Source: Flavobacteriaceae bacterium (GTDB lineage: Bacteria; Bacteroidota; Bacteroidia; Flavobacteriales; Flavobacteriaceae). Taken from it: a DNA stretch of 53,041 nucleotides. The notes beneath the pieces were generated by a model that worked only from the letters and a program-made list of their open reading frames with translations, ran no database searches and was not told the origin of the DNA. Every line of letters starts with the position of its first letter. Within the stretch, counting starts at the first letter, position 1. A program made the translations under genes and the position numbers. The stretch lies in NCBI GenBank assembly GCA_029268555.1, contig JAQWNN010000028.1, positions 1 to 53,041 of the forward strand. The letters are read 5' to 3'. Shown here one piece after another: positions 27,638-37,249 of this stretch.

Positions 27638-28020
27638 ACCGATTTAAAATCAAAACTCAAGTTCTTCCTGAGCATATTGATAATTTAGGCCATGTCAATA
27701 ACGTACAATATCTTAATTGGGTCCAAACTGTTGCTTATGAGCATTGGGAAGAACTGACTAGAATGATAACTGAACCTCTTGGTTTTTGGGTGGTCCGTAG
27801 TCACAATATTACTTTTAAAAATGAAGCTTTTGAAGGAGAAACTCTATCCCTTGAGACTTATGTCAAAAAAAGTCGAGGTGTATTATCTGAACGAATTGTA
27901 GAAATTTATAATGCAAAACAAACCCTTTTAGCTAAATGTAACACACAGTGGTGCTATTTAGATGCAAACAATCAAAAACCAAGGCTAATTCCCAATAGTA
28001 TTCTGGAACTCTTTAAATAG
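27634..28020 (+). CDS. Hotdog-fold acyl-CoA/acyl-ACP thioesterase (4HBT family)
   Basis: 128 aa. The hotdog signature is LPEHIDNLGHVNNVQYLNWVQ (residues 10-30), with the catalytic Asp-x-x-GHVNN of 4-hydroxybenzoyl-CoA thioesterase-like enzymes. It continues with VVRSHNITFKNEAFEGETLSLETYV. It should release fatty or other acyl groups from CoA or ACP in the cytoplasm; the substrate is unknown. Start ATG overlaps the glutaminyl cyclase stop by 4 bases. The 188-base gap to glyA downstream is convergent and non-coding; I see only a weak hairpin (TTGTT...AACAA near 28120) there. Confidence 0.9.
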   Translation: MNRFKIKTQVLPEHIDNLGHVNNVQYLNWVQTVAYEHWEELTRMITEPLGFWVVRSHNITFKNEAFEGETLSLETYVKKSRGVLSERIVEIYNAKQTLLAKCNTQWCYLDANNQKPRLIPNSILELFK

Positions 28021-28208
28021 TTGTTGATTGTTAATTTTAATTAAATAATCTCTCATTCAAGTTTGAAATTTTAAATGTTGAGAGTACCCGTGTGATGAAA
28101 GGTAAGAAACATGTTTGTTCTTAAATAAACAATTAAGCATTAGTAACCCTATTGGTTTTATCAGCGTAGGTTAATTGAGTGAGAAAAAGTAAGCAAATAT
28201 TTTAATTA

Positions 28209-29486
28209 TTAGACTACAAATAATGATCTCCCCTCCATCAAGGCGTGAACTTCTTTTGCTACAGCATCCAGTTCAGTTTCATCTTCAGGATTTTGTATCA
28301 CCCTGTCAATTAAATCAACAATGGTGACCATTTCAGTTTCCTTCAGACCTCGTGTGGTAATAGCAGCAGCGCCTATGCGTATTCCTGAGGTCACAAAGGG
28401 GGATTTGTCATCAAAAGGAACCATGTTTTTATTTGCAGTAATATCAGCTTTAACTAGAGCTTTTTCAGCATTTTTCCCTGTAATATATTTATTTCGAAGA
28501 TCAATTAACATCATGTGGTTGTCTGTACCTCCAGAAATAAGATGATAGCCTTTAGCAACAAAAGCTGCAGCCAAGGCCTGAGCATTCTTTTTTACCTGCT
28601 CCATATAATGTTTAAAAGAAGGAGCTAAAGCCTCTTGAAATGCAACAGCTTTTCCAGCAATAACATGCATCAGTGGTCCTCCTTGGTTGCCAGGAAATAC
28701 TGCCATGTTCAATAGATGTGACATTTTTTGGGGTGATCCATTCTTTAAGGTCAATCCAAACGGATTATCAAAGTCTTCTCCCATTAAAATCAAACCTCCC
28801 CTCGGGCCTCTGAGGGTTTTATGAGTAGTGGTTGTGACAACGTGACAATGTGGAATAGGATCACTTAACATCCCCGTAGCAATCATTCCAGAGGGATGGG
28901 AAATATCTGCTAATAAAAAAGCTCCTACGGTATGAGCAATTTCTCGAAATTTAACAAAATCAATATCACGAGAATATGCTGAAGCACCTGCAATAATCAT
29001 TTGGGGTTTAACTTCTTTTGCTATTTTTAGAATATTGTTATAATCTAAACGTCCTGTATCCTCCTCTACTCCGTAAAAATGTGCATTGTAAAGACGTCCT
29101 GAGAAATTGACTGGCGAACCATGCGTTAGATGTCCCCCATGAGAAAGGTCAAATCCTAAAATAGTATCACCCGGTTTAAGAAATGCATGAAAAACTGCGG
29201 TATTAGCCTGAGAACCAGAGTGGGGTTGAACGTTTGCATAGGTTGCTCCAAAGAGTTGTTTAGCTCGATCAATTGCTATCCGCTCCACTTGATCCACAAC
29301 TTCACATCCACCATAATAGCGTTTTCCAGGATAGCCTTCAGCATATTTGTTAGTCAGAACTGAACCCGTTGCTTTCATAACAGCTGGGCTCGTGAAATTT
29401 TCTGAAGCAATTAATTCAATTCCATTCAATTGACGCTTTTCTTCCTCATTAATTAAATCAAATACTGCGGTATCATTTAACGACAT
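28209..29486 (-). CDS. glyA: Serine hydroxymethyltransferase
   Basis: 425 aa with standard blocks: [37 protein letters not shown] (around 25-60), [33 protein letters not shown], and the PLP-Lys in [15 protein letters not shown] (around 225). It interconverts serine and glycine while charging tetrahydrofolate with a one-carbon unit, so it depends on folate. This is worth noting because a folE copy in this window is broken. It is monocistronic, with a possible promoter at 29571-29578. Confidence 0.96.
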   Translation of the reverse strand: MSLNDTAVFDLINEEEKRQLNGIELIASENFTSPAVMKATGSVLTNKYAEGYPGKRYYGGCEVVDQVERIAIDRAKQLFGATYANVQPHSGSQANTAVFHAFLKPGDTILGFDLSHGGHLTHGSPVNFSGRLYNAHFYGVEEDTGRLDYNNILKIAKEVKPQMIIAGASAYSRDIDFVKFREIAHTVGAFLLADISHPSGMIATGMLSDPIPHCHVVTTTTHKTLRGPRGGLILMGEDFDNPFGLTLKNGSPQKMSHLLNMAVFPGNQGGPLMHVIAGKAVAFQEALAPSFKHYMEQVKKNAQALAAAFVAKGYHLISGGTDNHMMLIDLRNKYITGKNAEKALVKADITANKNMVPFDDKSPFVTSGIRIGAAAITTRGLKETEMVTIVDLIDRVIQNPEDETELDAVAKEVHALMEGRSLFVV

Positions 29487-29570
29487 ATAATAAAATAATT
29501 TATGTGGTAAAATTAATCAGTTTAGATGAGCTTTTGAGTAAATTTTTGAATAAATCAAAATCAATTTATC

Positions 29571-29578
29571 CAAAAGTA
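29571..29578 (-). promoter_or_regulatory. Promoter -7 element TACTTTTG for glyA
   Basis: Minus-strand TACTTTTG, which would give a leader of about 80 bases before the glyA ATG. No recognisable riboswitch is seen in that leader. Confidence 0.4.
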
Positions 29579-29724
29579 ATCAACAAGTCAATTATCTTCT
29601 TAATTAAACACATTTTACATTGACTTATACTGACAGATTGACCTTATTTTTAAGCATAAAAAAGACATTAAGTCAGCTGATTGTCAATGGAATAGCTTTT
29701 GAAATATATATCTTAAAATTTGCA

Positions 29725-32322
29725 ATGAATTTGAATAATCTAACAACAAAATCTCAAGAAAGTATTCAACGTGCACAACAGCTGGCATTCGAAAGTAATA
29801 ATCAGCAGATAGAAAATGAACATTTATTTCAGGGTATTCTCGAAATCGATGATAATGTAATCCCCTACATCTTTTCAAAATTAAAAGTCAAAAGTTCACT
29901 ATTAAAAAAATTGAACGAAAGTACACTAAAAAGCTTTTCTAAAGTTACAGGAGCATCTCAAATGCTTTCACCCAAAGCATCTCAGACTCTAATGAATGCA
30001 ATATCCATTGCAAAAAAGCAAGGAGATGAATTTGTAGCAACTGAGCATTTACTCATTGCTCTATTCGAATCCAAAAGTTCTGTTTCAAAAATACTTCAAG
30101 ATCAAGGGATTAACAAATCCAATCTCAATGAGGCTATTAAAGAATTAAGGAAAGGTGAAAAAATCACATCAGCCTCAGCGGAGCAGAATTATAATGCTCT
30201 TGAAAAATATGCAAAAAACTTAAATAAACTAGCTCAAGAGGGTAAGCTCGATCCTGTAATTGGTCGGGATGAAGAAATTAGAAGATTACTTCAAATACTA
30301 AGTAGAAGAACCAAAAATAATCCTATCCTACTTGGAGAACCAGGCACAGGTAAAACTGCGATTGCAGAAGGCTTAGCGCACCGAATAATTGAGGGAGATG
30401 TACCGGAAAATTTAAAAGAGAAGCAAATCTTTGCTCTTGACATGGGTGCGATAATTGCAGGCGCCAAATACAAAGGAGAATTTGAAGAACGTTTAAAAAT
30501 TGTTATTAAAGAGGTTACTCAAAGTGCAGGTGATTTAGTCTTGTTTATTGATGAAATTCATACCCTAGTGGGTGCTGGAGGAGGTGAAGGAGCAATGGAT
30601 GCTGCTAATATTTTAAAGCCAGCTTTAGCTAGAGGAGAACTTCATGCTATAGGGGCCACCACTCTGGATGAATACCAAAAGTACTTTGAGAAAGACAAAG
30701 CTTTAGAGCGTCGTTTTCAAAAGATAATGGTGGACGAACCTGACATAGAAAGTGCCATTTCAATCCTTAGAGGAATCAAAGAAAAGTATGAAACCCATCA
30801 TAAGGTCAGAATCAAAGATGAAGCAATAATTGGGGCAGTTGAACTATCAAATCGTTATATAAGCAATCGATTTTTACCGGATAAAGCTATTGATCTGATG
30901 GATGAGGCTGCTTCAAAACTTAGGATGGAGATAAATTCCAAACCTGAAGAACTGGATTCTCTTGATCGGAAGATTCGACAGATAGAGATTGAATTAGTCG
31001 CTATTAAAAGAGAGAAAGATCAGAAAAAGATTAAAAAACTCCATTTGGAATTGAGTGAATTAAAAGAAAAACGTAAAACACTTTTTGCAAGATGGAGTCA
31101 AGAGAAGGGCGTAGTTGACAGTATCCAACAAAAAAAGATTGAGATTGAAAATCTCAAAACAAAAGCTGACCGAGCGGAGCGTGAAGGTGATTATGGAACT
31201 GTGGCTGAAATTCGGTATGGAAAACTTCAGGACTCAGAAGAAAAAATTCAAAAACTTCAGGGAATATTAGCAAGTAATCAGTCTGAGAATAGTCTCATTA
31301 AAGAAGAGGTCACTTATGATGATATTGCTGAAGTAGTTGCTAAATGGACTGGAGTACCAGTGAGTAAAATGTTACAATCAGATAAAGAGAAACTTCTAAA
31401 ATTGGAAAAACTCCTCCATCGACGCTTAATTGGTCAAGAAAAAGCTGTTTCTGCCGTAAGTGATGCGATCAGAAGAAGCAGAGCAGGCTTACAGGATAGC
31501 AATCGACCAGTAGGTAGCTTTTTATTCTTGGGAACTACTGGAGTAGGTAAAACAGAATTAGCTAAAGCCCTTGCAGAAGCTTTGTTTGACAATGAAAACA
31601 ACATTACTCGCATTGATATGAGCGAATACCAAGAACGCCACGCGGTAAGTAGATTATTAGGAGCACCTCCAGGCTACGTAGGCTATGAAGAAGGAGGACA
31701 ATTGACGGAAGCAGTAAGACGTAAACCGTATTCTGTTGTACTTTTAGATGAAATATAAAAAGCCCATCCTGATACCTTTAATGTTTTATTACAGGTATTG
31801 GATGAAGGTCGATTAACCGACAACAAAGGGCGTTTGGCTGATTTTAAAAATTCACTCATCATCATGACCAGTAATATGGGGAGTCATGAAATTCAAGCTG
31901 AGTTTGAATCAAATCCAGAATTTGAAAAAGCTGAAAAAAAGGCAAAAGAAAAGGTAATGAGGTTGCTTAAATCCGAGGTTCGACCTGAATTTTTAAATCG
32001 GATTGATGATATCGTGCTTTTCTCTCCCCTTACTAAAAAGGAAATAAAAAAAATTGTGAAACTTCAATTTGAATTGATTGCTAAACAAATAAAAGATCAA
32101 GGTATAATCATTAAAGCCTCAGAAGAGACTCTGGATAGGCTTACACATTTAGGGTTTAATCCTCAATATGGAGGTAGACCAGTAAAACGCGTCCTTCAGC
32201 AGCAAATTTTAAATCCGTTAAGTAAGAGTATACTTGGAGATAAGTTGGATAAGAGTCAAGAAATTACTGTAGACTTTTTTGACGAGGATTTCGTTTTTAT
32301 AAAATCCGAAATCACATCCTAA
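29725..32322 (+). pseudogene. clpB: Chaperone ClpB (AAA+ disaggregase) interrupted by one in-frame TAA
   Basis: From ATG 29725 ([15 protein letters not shown]) the reading frame covers a complete ClpB of 865 codons. It has the N-domain repeats, NBD1 ([32 protein letters not shown]), the coiled-coil middle domain (about 400-525), NBD2 ([20 protein letters not shown]), and a normal C-terminus with YGGRPVKRVLQQ. One TAA at 31756-31758 replaces the Glu in the expected DEIEKAHPD just after NBD2 Walker B (GAA to TAA). The product would stop after 677 aa and lack the NBD2 sensor and Arg-finger parts. The frame is intact on both sides. It is either a recent nonsense mutation or a sequence error. The track start at 29620 (TTG) is an upstream extension. 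Confidence 0.88.
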
Positions 32323-32346
32323 ATCTATTAATACTACCTTTACATT

Positions 32347-32811
32347 GTGCAAAAAGAAATTCACATAAAAAACAAAAAGGCACGCTTTGAGTATGAACTC
32401 TTAGAGGAATTCACAGCAGGCATCGTACTGACCGGAACTGAAATAAAGTCGATTCGGAACAGCAAAGCTTCTATTACTGAAAGTTTTTGTGAATTCAACG
32501 ATCAAGACGAATTATTTACGATCAATATGTATATTGAAGAATACGCATTTGGAACACGTTATAATCACCCTCCCAAGGCACAGCGGAAGCTCTTGTTAAA
32601 TAAAAAAGAATTAAATAAACTTAAGCGTGAAGTTCAAAATAGCGGACTGACTATTGTCCCTTTACGCTTATTTATAACAGATAAAGGTTTTGCAAAACTT
32701 CGTATAGCCTTAGCAAGAGGTAAAAAACTTTACGACAAAAGAGAGGTCATCAAAGATCGAGATAACAAAAGAGATCTAGATCGAATCAAAAAAAGTTTTA
32801 AACGCGGTTGA
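32347..32811 (+). CDS. smpB: SsrA-binding protein SmpB
   Basis: 154 aa from a GTG start (MQKEIHIKNKKARFEYELLEEF). Conserved blocks are AGIVLTGTEIKSIRNSKASITESFCEF, YNHPPKAQRKLLLNKKEL, and a basic C-terminal tail with RGKKLYDKREVIKDRD...KRDLDRIKKSFKR. SmpB binds tmRNA and rescues stalled ribosomes. The tmRNA gene is not recognised in the window. It lies 24 bases downstream of clpB on the same strand, so the two quality-control genes may be co-transcribed. Confidence 0.95.
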   Translation: MQKEIHIKNKKARFEYELLEEFTAGIVLTGTEIKSIRNSKASITESFCEFNDQDELFTINMYIEEYAFGTRYNHPPKAQRKLLLNKKELNKLKREVQNSGLTIVPLRLFITDKGFAKLRIALARGKKLYDKREVIKDRDNKRDLDRIKKSFKRG

Positions 32812-32897
32812 CTAAACTTTTATAATATTTGAAAAATTCATAGTTTTAATTTAAATTTTTATATCATAAAAGTACATTTACTTTTATTTTTATTCAT

Positions 32898-32916
32898 GCT
32901 TCAAATCATTTGAAGC
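32898..32916. repeat. Perfect inverted repeat in the smpB-aroB gap
   Basis: GCTTCAAA-tca-TTTGAAGC is an 8-bp perfect stem with a 3-base loop, in the 221-base non-coding gap (32812-33032). There is no T-run after it on the plus strand, so it is a poor intrinsic terminator in that direction. The rest of the gap is AT-rich, apart from a GC-richer 60 bases before the aroB promoter that I cannot assign. Confidence 0.5.
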
Positions 32917-33016
32917 CAATAAAATAGTGATAGAAAAGGAGTTAAAGCAATTGAAGGGAATCCACTCAAAAATCTGAAGGGTTCCACGAAGGCTACTTCC
33001 ATCTAGTTTTTATACT

Positions 33017-33024
33017 TACTTTTG
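33017..33024 (+). promoter_or_regulatory. Promoter -7 element TACTTTTG for aroB
   Basis: TACTTTTG (TAnnTTTG) ends 8 bases before the aroB ATG at 33033, giving a leader of a few bases at most. Confidence 0.55.
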
Positions 33025-33032
33025 CATTCTTT

Positions 33033-34097
33033 ATGGATAAGATTGAAAACCACATAAATATATCTTACGGTACTTCAGCATTGTTAGAGCTTGAAGATGA
33101 ACTGATTTCGAAACAATACAGCTCTATCTTTGTTTTGGTTGATTCCAATTCCAAAACTTATTGCTTGAATCGATTTTTTAAGCATTGTTCTATTGATGTG
33201 ACCGCCGTTTTAAAAATGGTTGCTGGTGAAGAAAATAAAAATCTTAATACGTGTCAAAAAATATGGGAAGATTTATCGATACTAGGTGCTGACCGCAATA
33301 GCGTATTAATCAATTTAGGCGGTGGAGTAGTTACAGATTTGGGTGGCTTTGTAGCCTGTACCTTTAAAAGGGGAATCGATTTTTACAACATCCCCACCAC
33401 CCTACTCGCAATGGTAGACGCTTCTGTGGGAGGGAAAACAGGGATTGATCTAGGTGCATTAAAAAATCAGATCGGGATCATCCAAGAGCCCCAAAAAGTG
33501 ATAATAGAATCCGGATGGCTTGAAACACTCCCTAATGAAGAATTAAGGAGTGGTTTTGCTGAAATGCTGAAGCATGGTTTAATTGCTAATCCTGATTATT
33601 GGAATACGCTCAAAACACTAAAGGAAATATCACCTAAAATAATGATAGATTATATCAAACCCTCTATAGCTGAAAAAACAAAAATAGTTCTAGAGGATCC
33701 ATATGAGAAAGGATTACGTAAAATCTTAAACTTTGGACATACCCTTGGACACGCCATCGAATCTTTTTACCTAACCCACAGCCAAAAACCACGACTATTA
33801 CACGGGGAAGCCATTGCTGTAGGTATGGTGCTTGAGGCTTATTTGGCAACTCATTGCTCTGGTTTAAGTAAAAGTATTGCTGAAGAAGTAAAAGAAACTT
33901 TTGACAAATTCTTTCCAAAAGTTGATATCTGCGCTGAAGATCAAACAGCAATTTTAGACTTAATTGGTCACGACAAAAAGAATAAAGCTGGTCGTGTTAA
34001 TTTTGTATTACTTAAAGCTATTGGAGAGCCAGATGTTGATGTATCAGTACCACAAGAATTCTTTAGCAAAGCATTTCAATTTTATCATTCTGTCTAA
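33033..34097 (+). CDS. aroB: 3-dehydroquinate synthase
   Basis: 354 aa. NAD-binding and active-site motifs are LGGGVVTDLGGFVACTFKRG (around 90-110), IPTTLLAMVDASVGGKTGID (around 118-137), the zinc Glu in GFAEMLKHGLI, and the zinc His in NFGHTLGHAIES and LLHGEAIAVGM. The enzyme closes the carbocycle of the shikimate pathway. Length is normal. Its stop overlaps the convergent ppc stop by 4 bases. Confidence 0.95.
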   Translation: MDKIENHINISYGTSALLELEDELISKQYSSIFVLVDSNSKTYCLNRFFKHCSIDVTAVLKMVAGEENKNLNTCQKIWEDLSILGADRNSVLINLGGGVVTDLGGFVACTFKRGIDFYNIPTTLLAMVDASVGGKTGIDLGALKNQIGIIQEPQKVIIESGWLETLPNEELRSGFAEMLKHGLIANPDYWNTLKTLKEISPKIMIDYIKPSIAEKTKIVLEDPYEKGLRKILNFGHTLGHAIESFYLTHSQKPRLLHGEAIAVGMVLEAYLATHCSGLSKSIAEEVKETFDKFFPKVDICAEDQTAILDLIGHDKKNKAGRVNFVLLKAIGEPDVDVSVPQEFFSKAFQFYHSV

Positions 34098-36682
34098 GCT
34101 GAATTTCTACTTGCATTAATATTTCCAAACAAGGAACGGGTTATCATATTTTCCATGATCTCCAGTTGCTTTGGATCTGGATCAACAGTCTTTTTCAATT
34201 TTTGCATTTCAATAAGAGCAAACTGTTGGATGGTCAACAATGGCTGAACAATCTCCTCACGTGCTTTAATTGATTCTTTACCAGCTGGTTCATTTTCCAT
34301 AAGTGATTTAAATTCGCTTACTTCAAGTAAAAGTTTATTTGTTAATAAATACTCTTTATAAATCAGTTCCCAAAACAATCCAAACTCTTTGTCTTCTTTC
34401 ATATAAGCTGTTAATTGGAAGAAGGATTTAGTTAAACTCATCATACTGTTAAAAATTAAGGTTCTAAAGAATCTAGAATTATGAAATAAACTTTTAACAT
34501 CTTCTAGCTTTCCTCGACTTTGAAATTCATTTAAAGCTGTTCCTACTCCAAAAAATCCAGGAACATTTTGTTTTAATTGACTCCAACTCCCAACAAAAGG
34601 AATTGCACGAAGGTCTTCAAATTTAAGCTCAGAAGATTTCCCTCTTTTAGAAGGTCGGCTTCCAATATTTGTTTTAGCATAATAAGGTAATGTAGACATT
34701 CTCTCCAAATAAGGAATAAACATTGGATTTGATTTAAAGTTTTGATATGCTTGATAACTTATATTTGCAATCTCATCAAGAGTTGAACGATCTCCATCTG
34801 ATAAATTATTTTTTCCTGGACTAAAAACTTGACTCTCAATCCCAGAACTCAACAATTGCTCCAAATTAAATTGAGATGAATCAAGAGTTCCGAAATTAGA
34901 ACTGATGGTTTGTCCTTGAATAGTCAGTTGAATGTCATCATTTTGGATGGTATCGCCCATAGATGCATAGAACTCATGGGTGTTTCCTCCTCCACGTGCA
35001 GGTGGTCCTCCCCTGCCATCAAAAAAGGCAATACGAATTTCGTATTGAGAGGCAAGATCACTTAATTTTTCTTTGGCTTTGTAAATACTCCAATTAGCCA
35101 TAAAATAACCGCCATCTTTGGTTCCATCGGAAAATCCTAGCATCACGGTTTGTTTCATCCCTCTTCGCTCTAAATGTTTTTTATAAATAGGATTACTAAA
35201 AAGCCCATCCATTACTTCAGCAGCTATCTCTAGATCTGGAATAGTCTCAAAAAGAGGTATAAAGTCTACATTAGGTTTTTCCCAAGCGCTAATTCTAAAC
35301 ATAGCAAACAACTCTAAGATATTTTCTAATGTTTGACAATTACTAATAATGTATCGATTACAACCTCGTTCGCCATTTTTCTTTTGAATTATTTGCATTG
35401 TTCTAATACTCTCCAAAGTTTGATGTGTAATTTTATCTAAAAAAACTGTTGGTGGTAAATCCCCAATTAAATTTGGCAATATTGCACAACGTTCTTCTTC
35501 TGATAAATCTCGATAATTTAAAGGTAGCTGATTTACATATTTCTTAATGTCTGGGTGAGAAACAATTTCATTAAATACTGAACGATGAATACGAGAGTCT
35601 TGTCGGATATCGAGACTGGCAAAATGAAAGCCAAATAAATTAATTTTATGAATCATGTCTTTTACGTCTTCTAAATATAATCCGTTATGCTCTTTTTTAA
35701 TCGTGTTGGAAATCTCTTTCATTTCTGATTGAACATAATTCAATGAAAATTCATTATTACGTTCAGGATTAAATAATGCATTGAAAACATTGTTTTCAAG
35801 AGACTCTAAACGCTCTTCCACTCCAGGAAAAGTTAATTTTCGCTTAAGTCTTCTTAAATCTCTGTAGTAGTTTCTTAAAATAGAAAAATGTAGTCTATTA
35901 GCTGTTTTTAAGGTTATTTCAGGTGTCACGAAGGGGTTTCCATCTCGGTCACCTCCGGGCCAGAATCCAAAGTCAAAAATTGAATTATCGAATTCTTCAG
36001 AATCAACAATATGATCCGCTATATAATTATAAATTGTACTTGCGGAATGATAAAAAACATTTTCTAGAAACCATATTAAACTTACTGCTTCATCAAATGG
36101 AGTAGGTTTTTCTTTTTTGTAAAAAGGAGTTTTACCTAATTGAATTAGAAGCTTTTGAATTCTATCAAGATCATCTAGTGCAATAGCATTGGAAAGCTCA
36201 TTAATAATAACAAGGACGTTATCAGGATAAAACTGTGTTGGATGCGCTGTAAGTACAATACGCACCTTGAAACGCTTAATGTAATTTGTGAGTGAATTGG
36301 ATAGACGTTTTTTTTGAGCTTCCTCTTTAATATTCCTTAGTGTACCTCTACCATGCATATTATTTACATAGGAGAAACCAGCATCTTCAATGGCATCAAA
36401 TAAAACTACTTGACGTTCTATATACTGAATAAAATTGAATAATAAATTTTGCTGATCAGCAATACTTAAATTTGGTGTAAAAAGCTCAAAAAAAAGCTTA
36501 ACTATTTCATTAGGATTTTTTTTTAATTCAAATTGCTGTTGGCAATGATCGGCAAATAATGGTAGCAGTAGAGAAGTCCTTTTAATATTTTTAAAAGGAA
36601 GGGTTAAAAATAAGCTATTGTAGATTTGAAAGCGAGAGAGGATTTTTTCGTTAAATCTTTCAATTTTAGGTTTTCGGGCCAT
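34094..36682 (-). CDS. ppc: Phosphoenolpyruvate carboxylase
   Basis: 862 aa. Active-site blocks are VLTAHPTQFYPDNVL (catalytic His, around 150), FWPGGDRDGNPFVT (around 240), MLGFSDGTKDGGYFMANW, and the glycine loop FFDGRGGPPARGGG (around 560). The C-terminus is SLFGNINASRNSA. It makes oxaloacetate from PEP and bicarbonate, replenishing the TCA cycle. It follows the Lrp-type regulator gene by 13 bases on the same strand, suggesting a two-gene operon. Confidence 0.94.
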   Translation of the reverse strand: MARKPKIERFNEKILSRFQIYNSLFLTLPFKNIKRTSLLLPLFADHCQQQFELKKNPNEIVKLFFELFTPNLSIADQQNLLFNFIQYIERQVVLFDAIEDAGFSYVNNMHGRGTLRNIKEEAQKKRLSNSLTNYIKRFKVRIVLTAHPTQFYPDNVLVIINELSNAIALDDLDRIQKLLIQLGKTPFYKKEKPTPFDEAVSLIWFLENVFYHSASTIYNYIADHIVDSEEFDNSIFDFGFWPGGDRDGNPFVTPEITLKTANRLHFSILRNYYRDLRRLKRKLTFPGVEERLESLENNVFNALFNPERNNEFSLNYVQSEMKEISNTIKKEHNGLYLEDVKDMIHKINLFGFHFASLDIRQDSRIHRSVFNEIVSHPDIKKYVNQLPLNYRDLSEEERCAILPNLIGDLPPTVFLDKITHQTLESIRTMQIIQKKNGERGCNRYIISNCQTLENILELFAMFRISAWEKPNVDFIPLFETIPDLEIAAEVMDGLFSNPIYKKHLERRGMKQTVMLGFSDGTKDGGYFMANWSIYKAKEKLSDLASQYEIRIAFFDGRGGPPARGGGNTHEFYASMGDTIQNDDIQLTIQGQTISSNFGTLDSSQFNLEQLLSSGIESQVFSPGKNNLSDGDRSTLDEIANISYQAYQNFKSNPMFIPYLERMSTLPYYAKTNIGSRPSKRGKSSELKFEDLRAIPFVGSWSQLKQNVPGFFGVGTALNEFQSRGKLEDVKSLFHNSRFFRTLIFNSMMSLTKSFFQLTAYMKEDKEFGLFWELIYKEYLLTNKLLLEVSEFKSLMENEPAGKESIKAREEIVQPLLTIQQFALIEMQKLKKTVDPDPKQLEIMENMITRSLFGNINASRNSA

Positions 36683-36695
36683 TTAGACTAAAAAG

Positions 36696-37175
36696 TTATA
36701 ATTCATTAAATATGCTATGCATTAATCTTTTTTTGTCGTTTATACTTTCTTCCAAAGAAATCATAGTTTCTGTTCGTGATACTCCTTCAACGTCGTCTAT
36801 ATTAAAGATTATATCCTTGGCATGATGAGTGTCACGTGCACGAACTTTACAAAAAATATTAAATTTTCCTGTGGTAATGTGCGCTACAGTTATAAAGGGA
36901 ATTTTTCTCAGTGACTCAAGCACTTTAGTGGTGGTATTCGTTTTTTCAAGGAAAATTCCAACGTATGCGATAAAAGAATAACCCAATTTAACATAGTCTA
37001 AATTTAATGATGAGCCTTTGATGATTCCAGATTCCTCCATTTTTTTAACCCGAACATGAACAGTTCCGGCCGATATCAAAAGTCTTTTAGATATATCTGT
37101 AAAAGGAATTCTTGTGTTGTCTATTAAAATATCAAGAATTTGGTGGTCTATTTCGTCTAAAGTTACTTTGCTCAT
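36696..37175 (-). CDS. Lrp/AsnC-family transcriptional regulator
   Basis: 159 aa. The N-terminal HTH (DHQILDILIDNTRIPFTDISKRLLISAGTVHVRVKKMEESGII) is followed by the RAM/AsnC effector domain (GYSFIAYVGIFLEK, ITTGKFNIFCKVRARD, VSRTETMISLEESI). Such regulators bind amino acids and act as octamers or dimers. It precedes ppc closely and may be co-transcribed with it. The identity of the effector is not visible. Confidence 0.93.
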   Translation of the reverse strand: MSKVTLDEIDHQILDILIDNTRIPFTDISKRLLISAGTVHVRVKKMEESGIIKGSSLNLDYVKLGYSFIAYVGIFLEKTNTTTKVLESLRKIPFITVAHITTGKFNIFCKVRARDTHHAKDIIFNIDDVEGVSRTETMISLEESINDKKRLMHSIFNEL

Positions 37176-37201
37176 TTACTCAATAAAATGATTTGGAATT
37201 G

Positions 37202-37209
37202 CAAATTTA
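37202..37209 (-). promoter_or_regulatory. Promoter -7 element TAAATTTG for the Lrp gene
   Basis: Minus-strand TAAATTTG matches TAnnTTTG and lies 26 bases upstream of the ATG at 37175. Confidence 0.45.
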
Positions 37210-37249
37210 AAAGATTTTAATCTAAAAAATTGAAAAATATATCAATTTA

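Noticed and set aside
28021-28208. Possible small RNA or gene remnant between the thioesterase gene and glyA
   Set aside because: No frame longer than about 40 codons, no recognised family and only weak hairpins; treated as an ordinary convergent spacer.
31798-32322. Separate 174-aa gene
   Set aside because: It is the in-frame C-terminal part of ClpB after the internal TAA, not an independent gene.
36689-36706. 18-base identity TAAAAAGTTATAATTCAT with 44042-44059
   Set aside because: One copy covers the Lrp stop codon and the other is in an unrelated spacer; in 53 kb of very AT-rich DNA such a match is likely to be chance.
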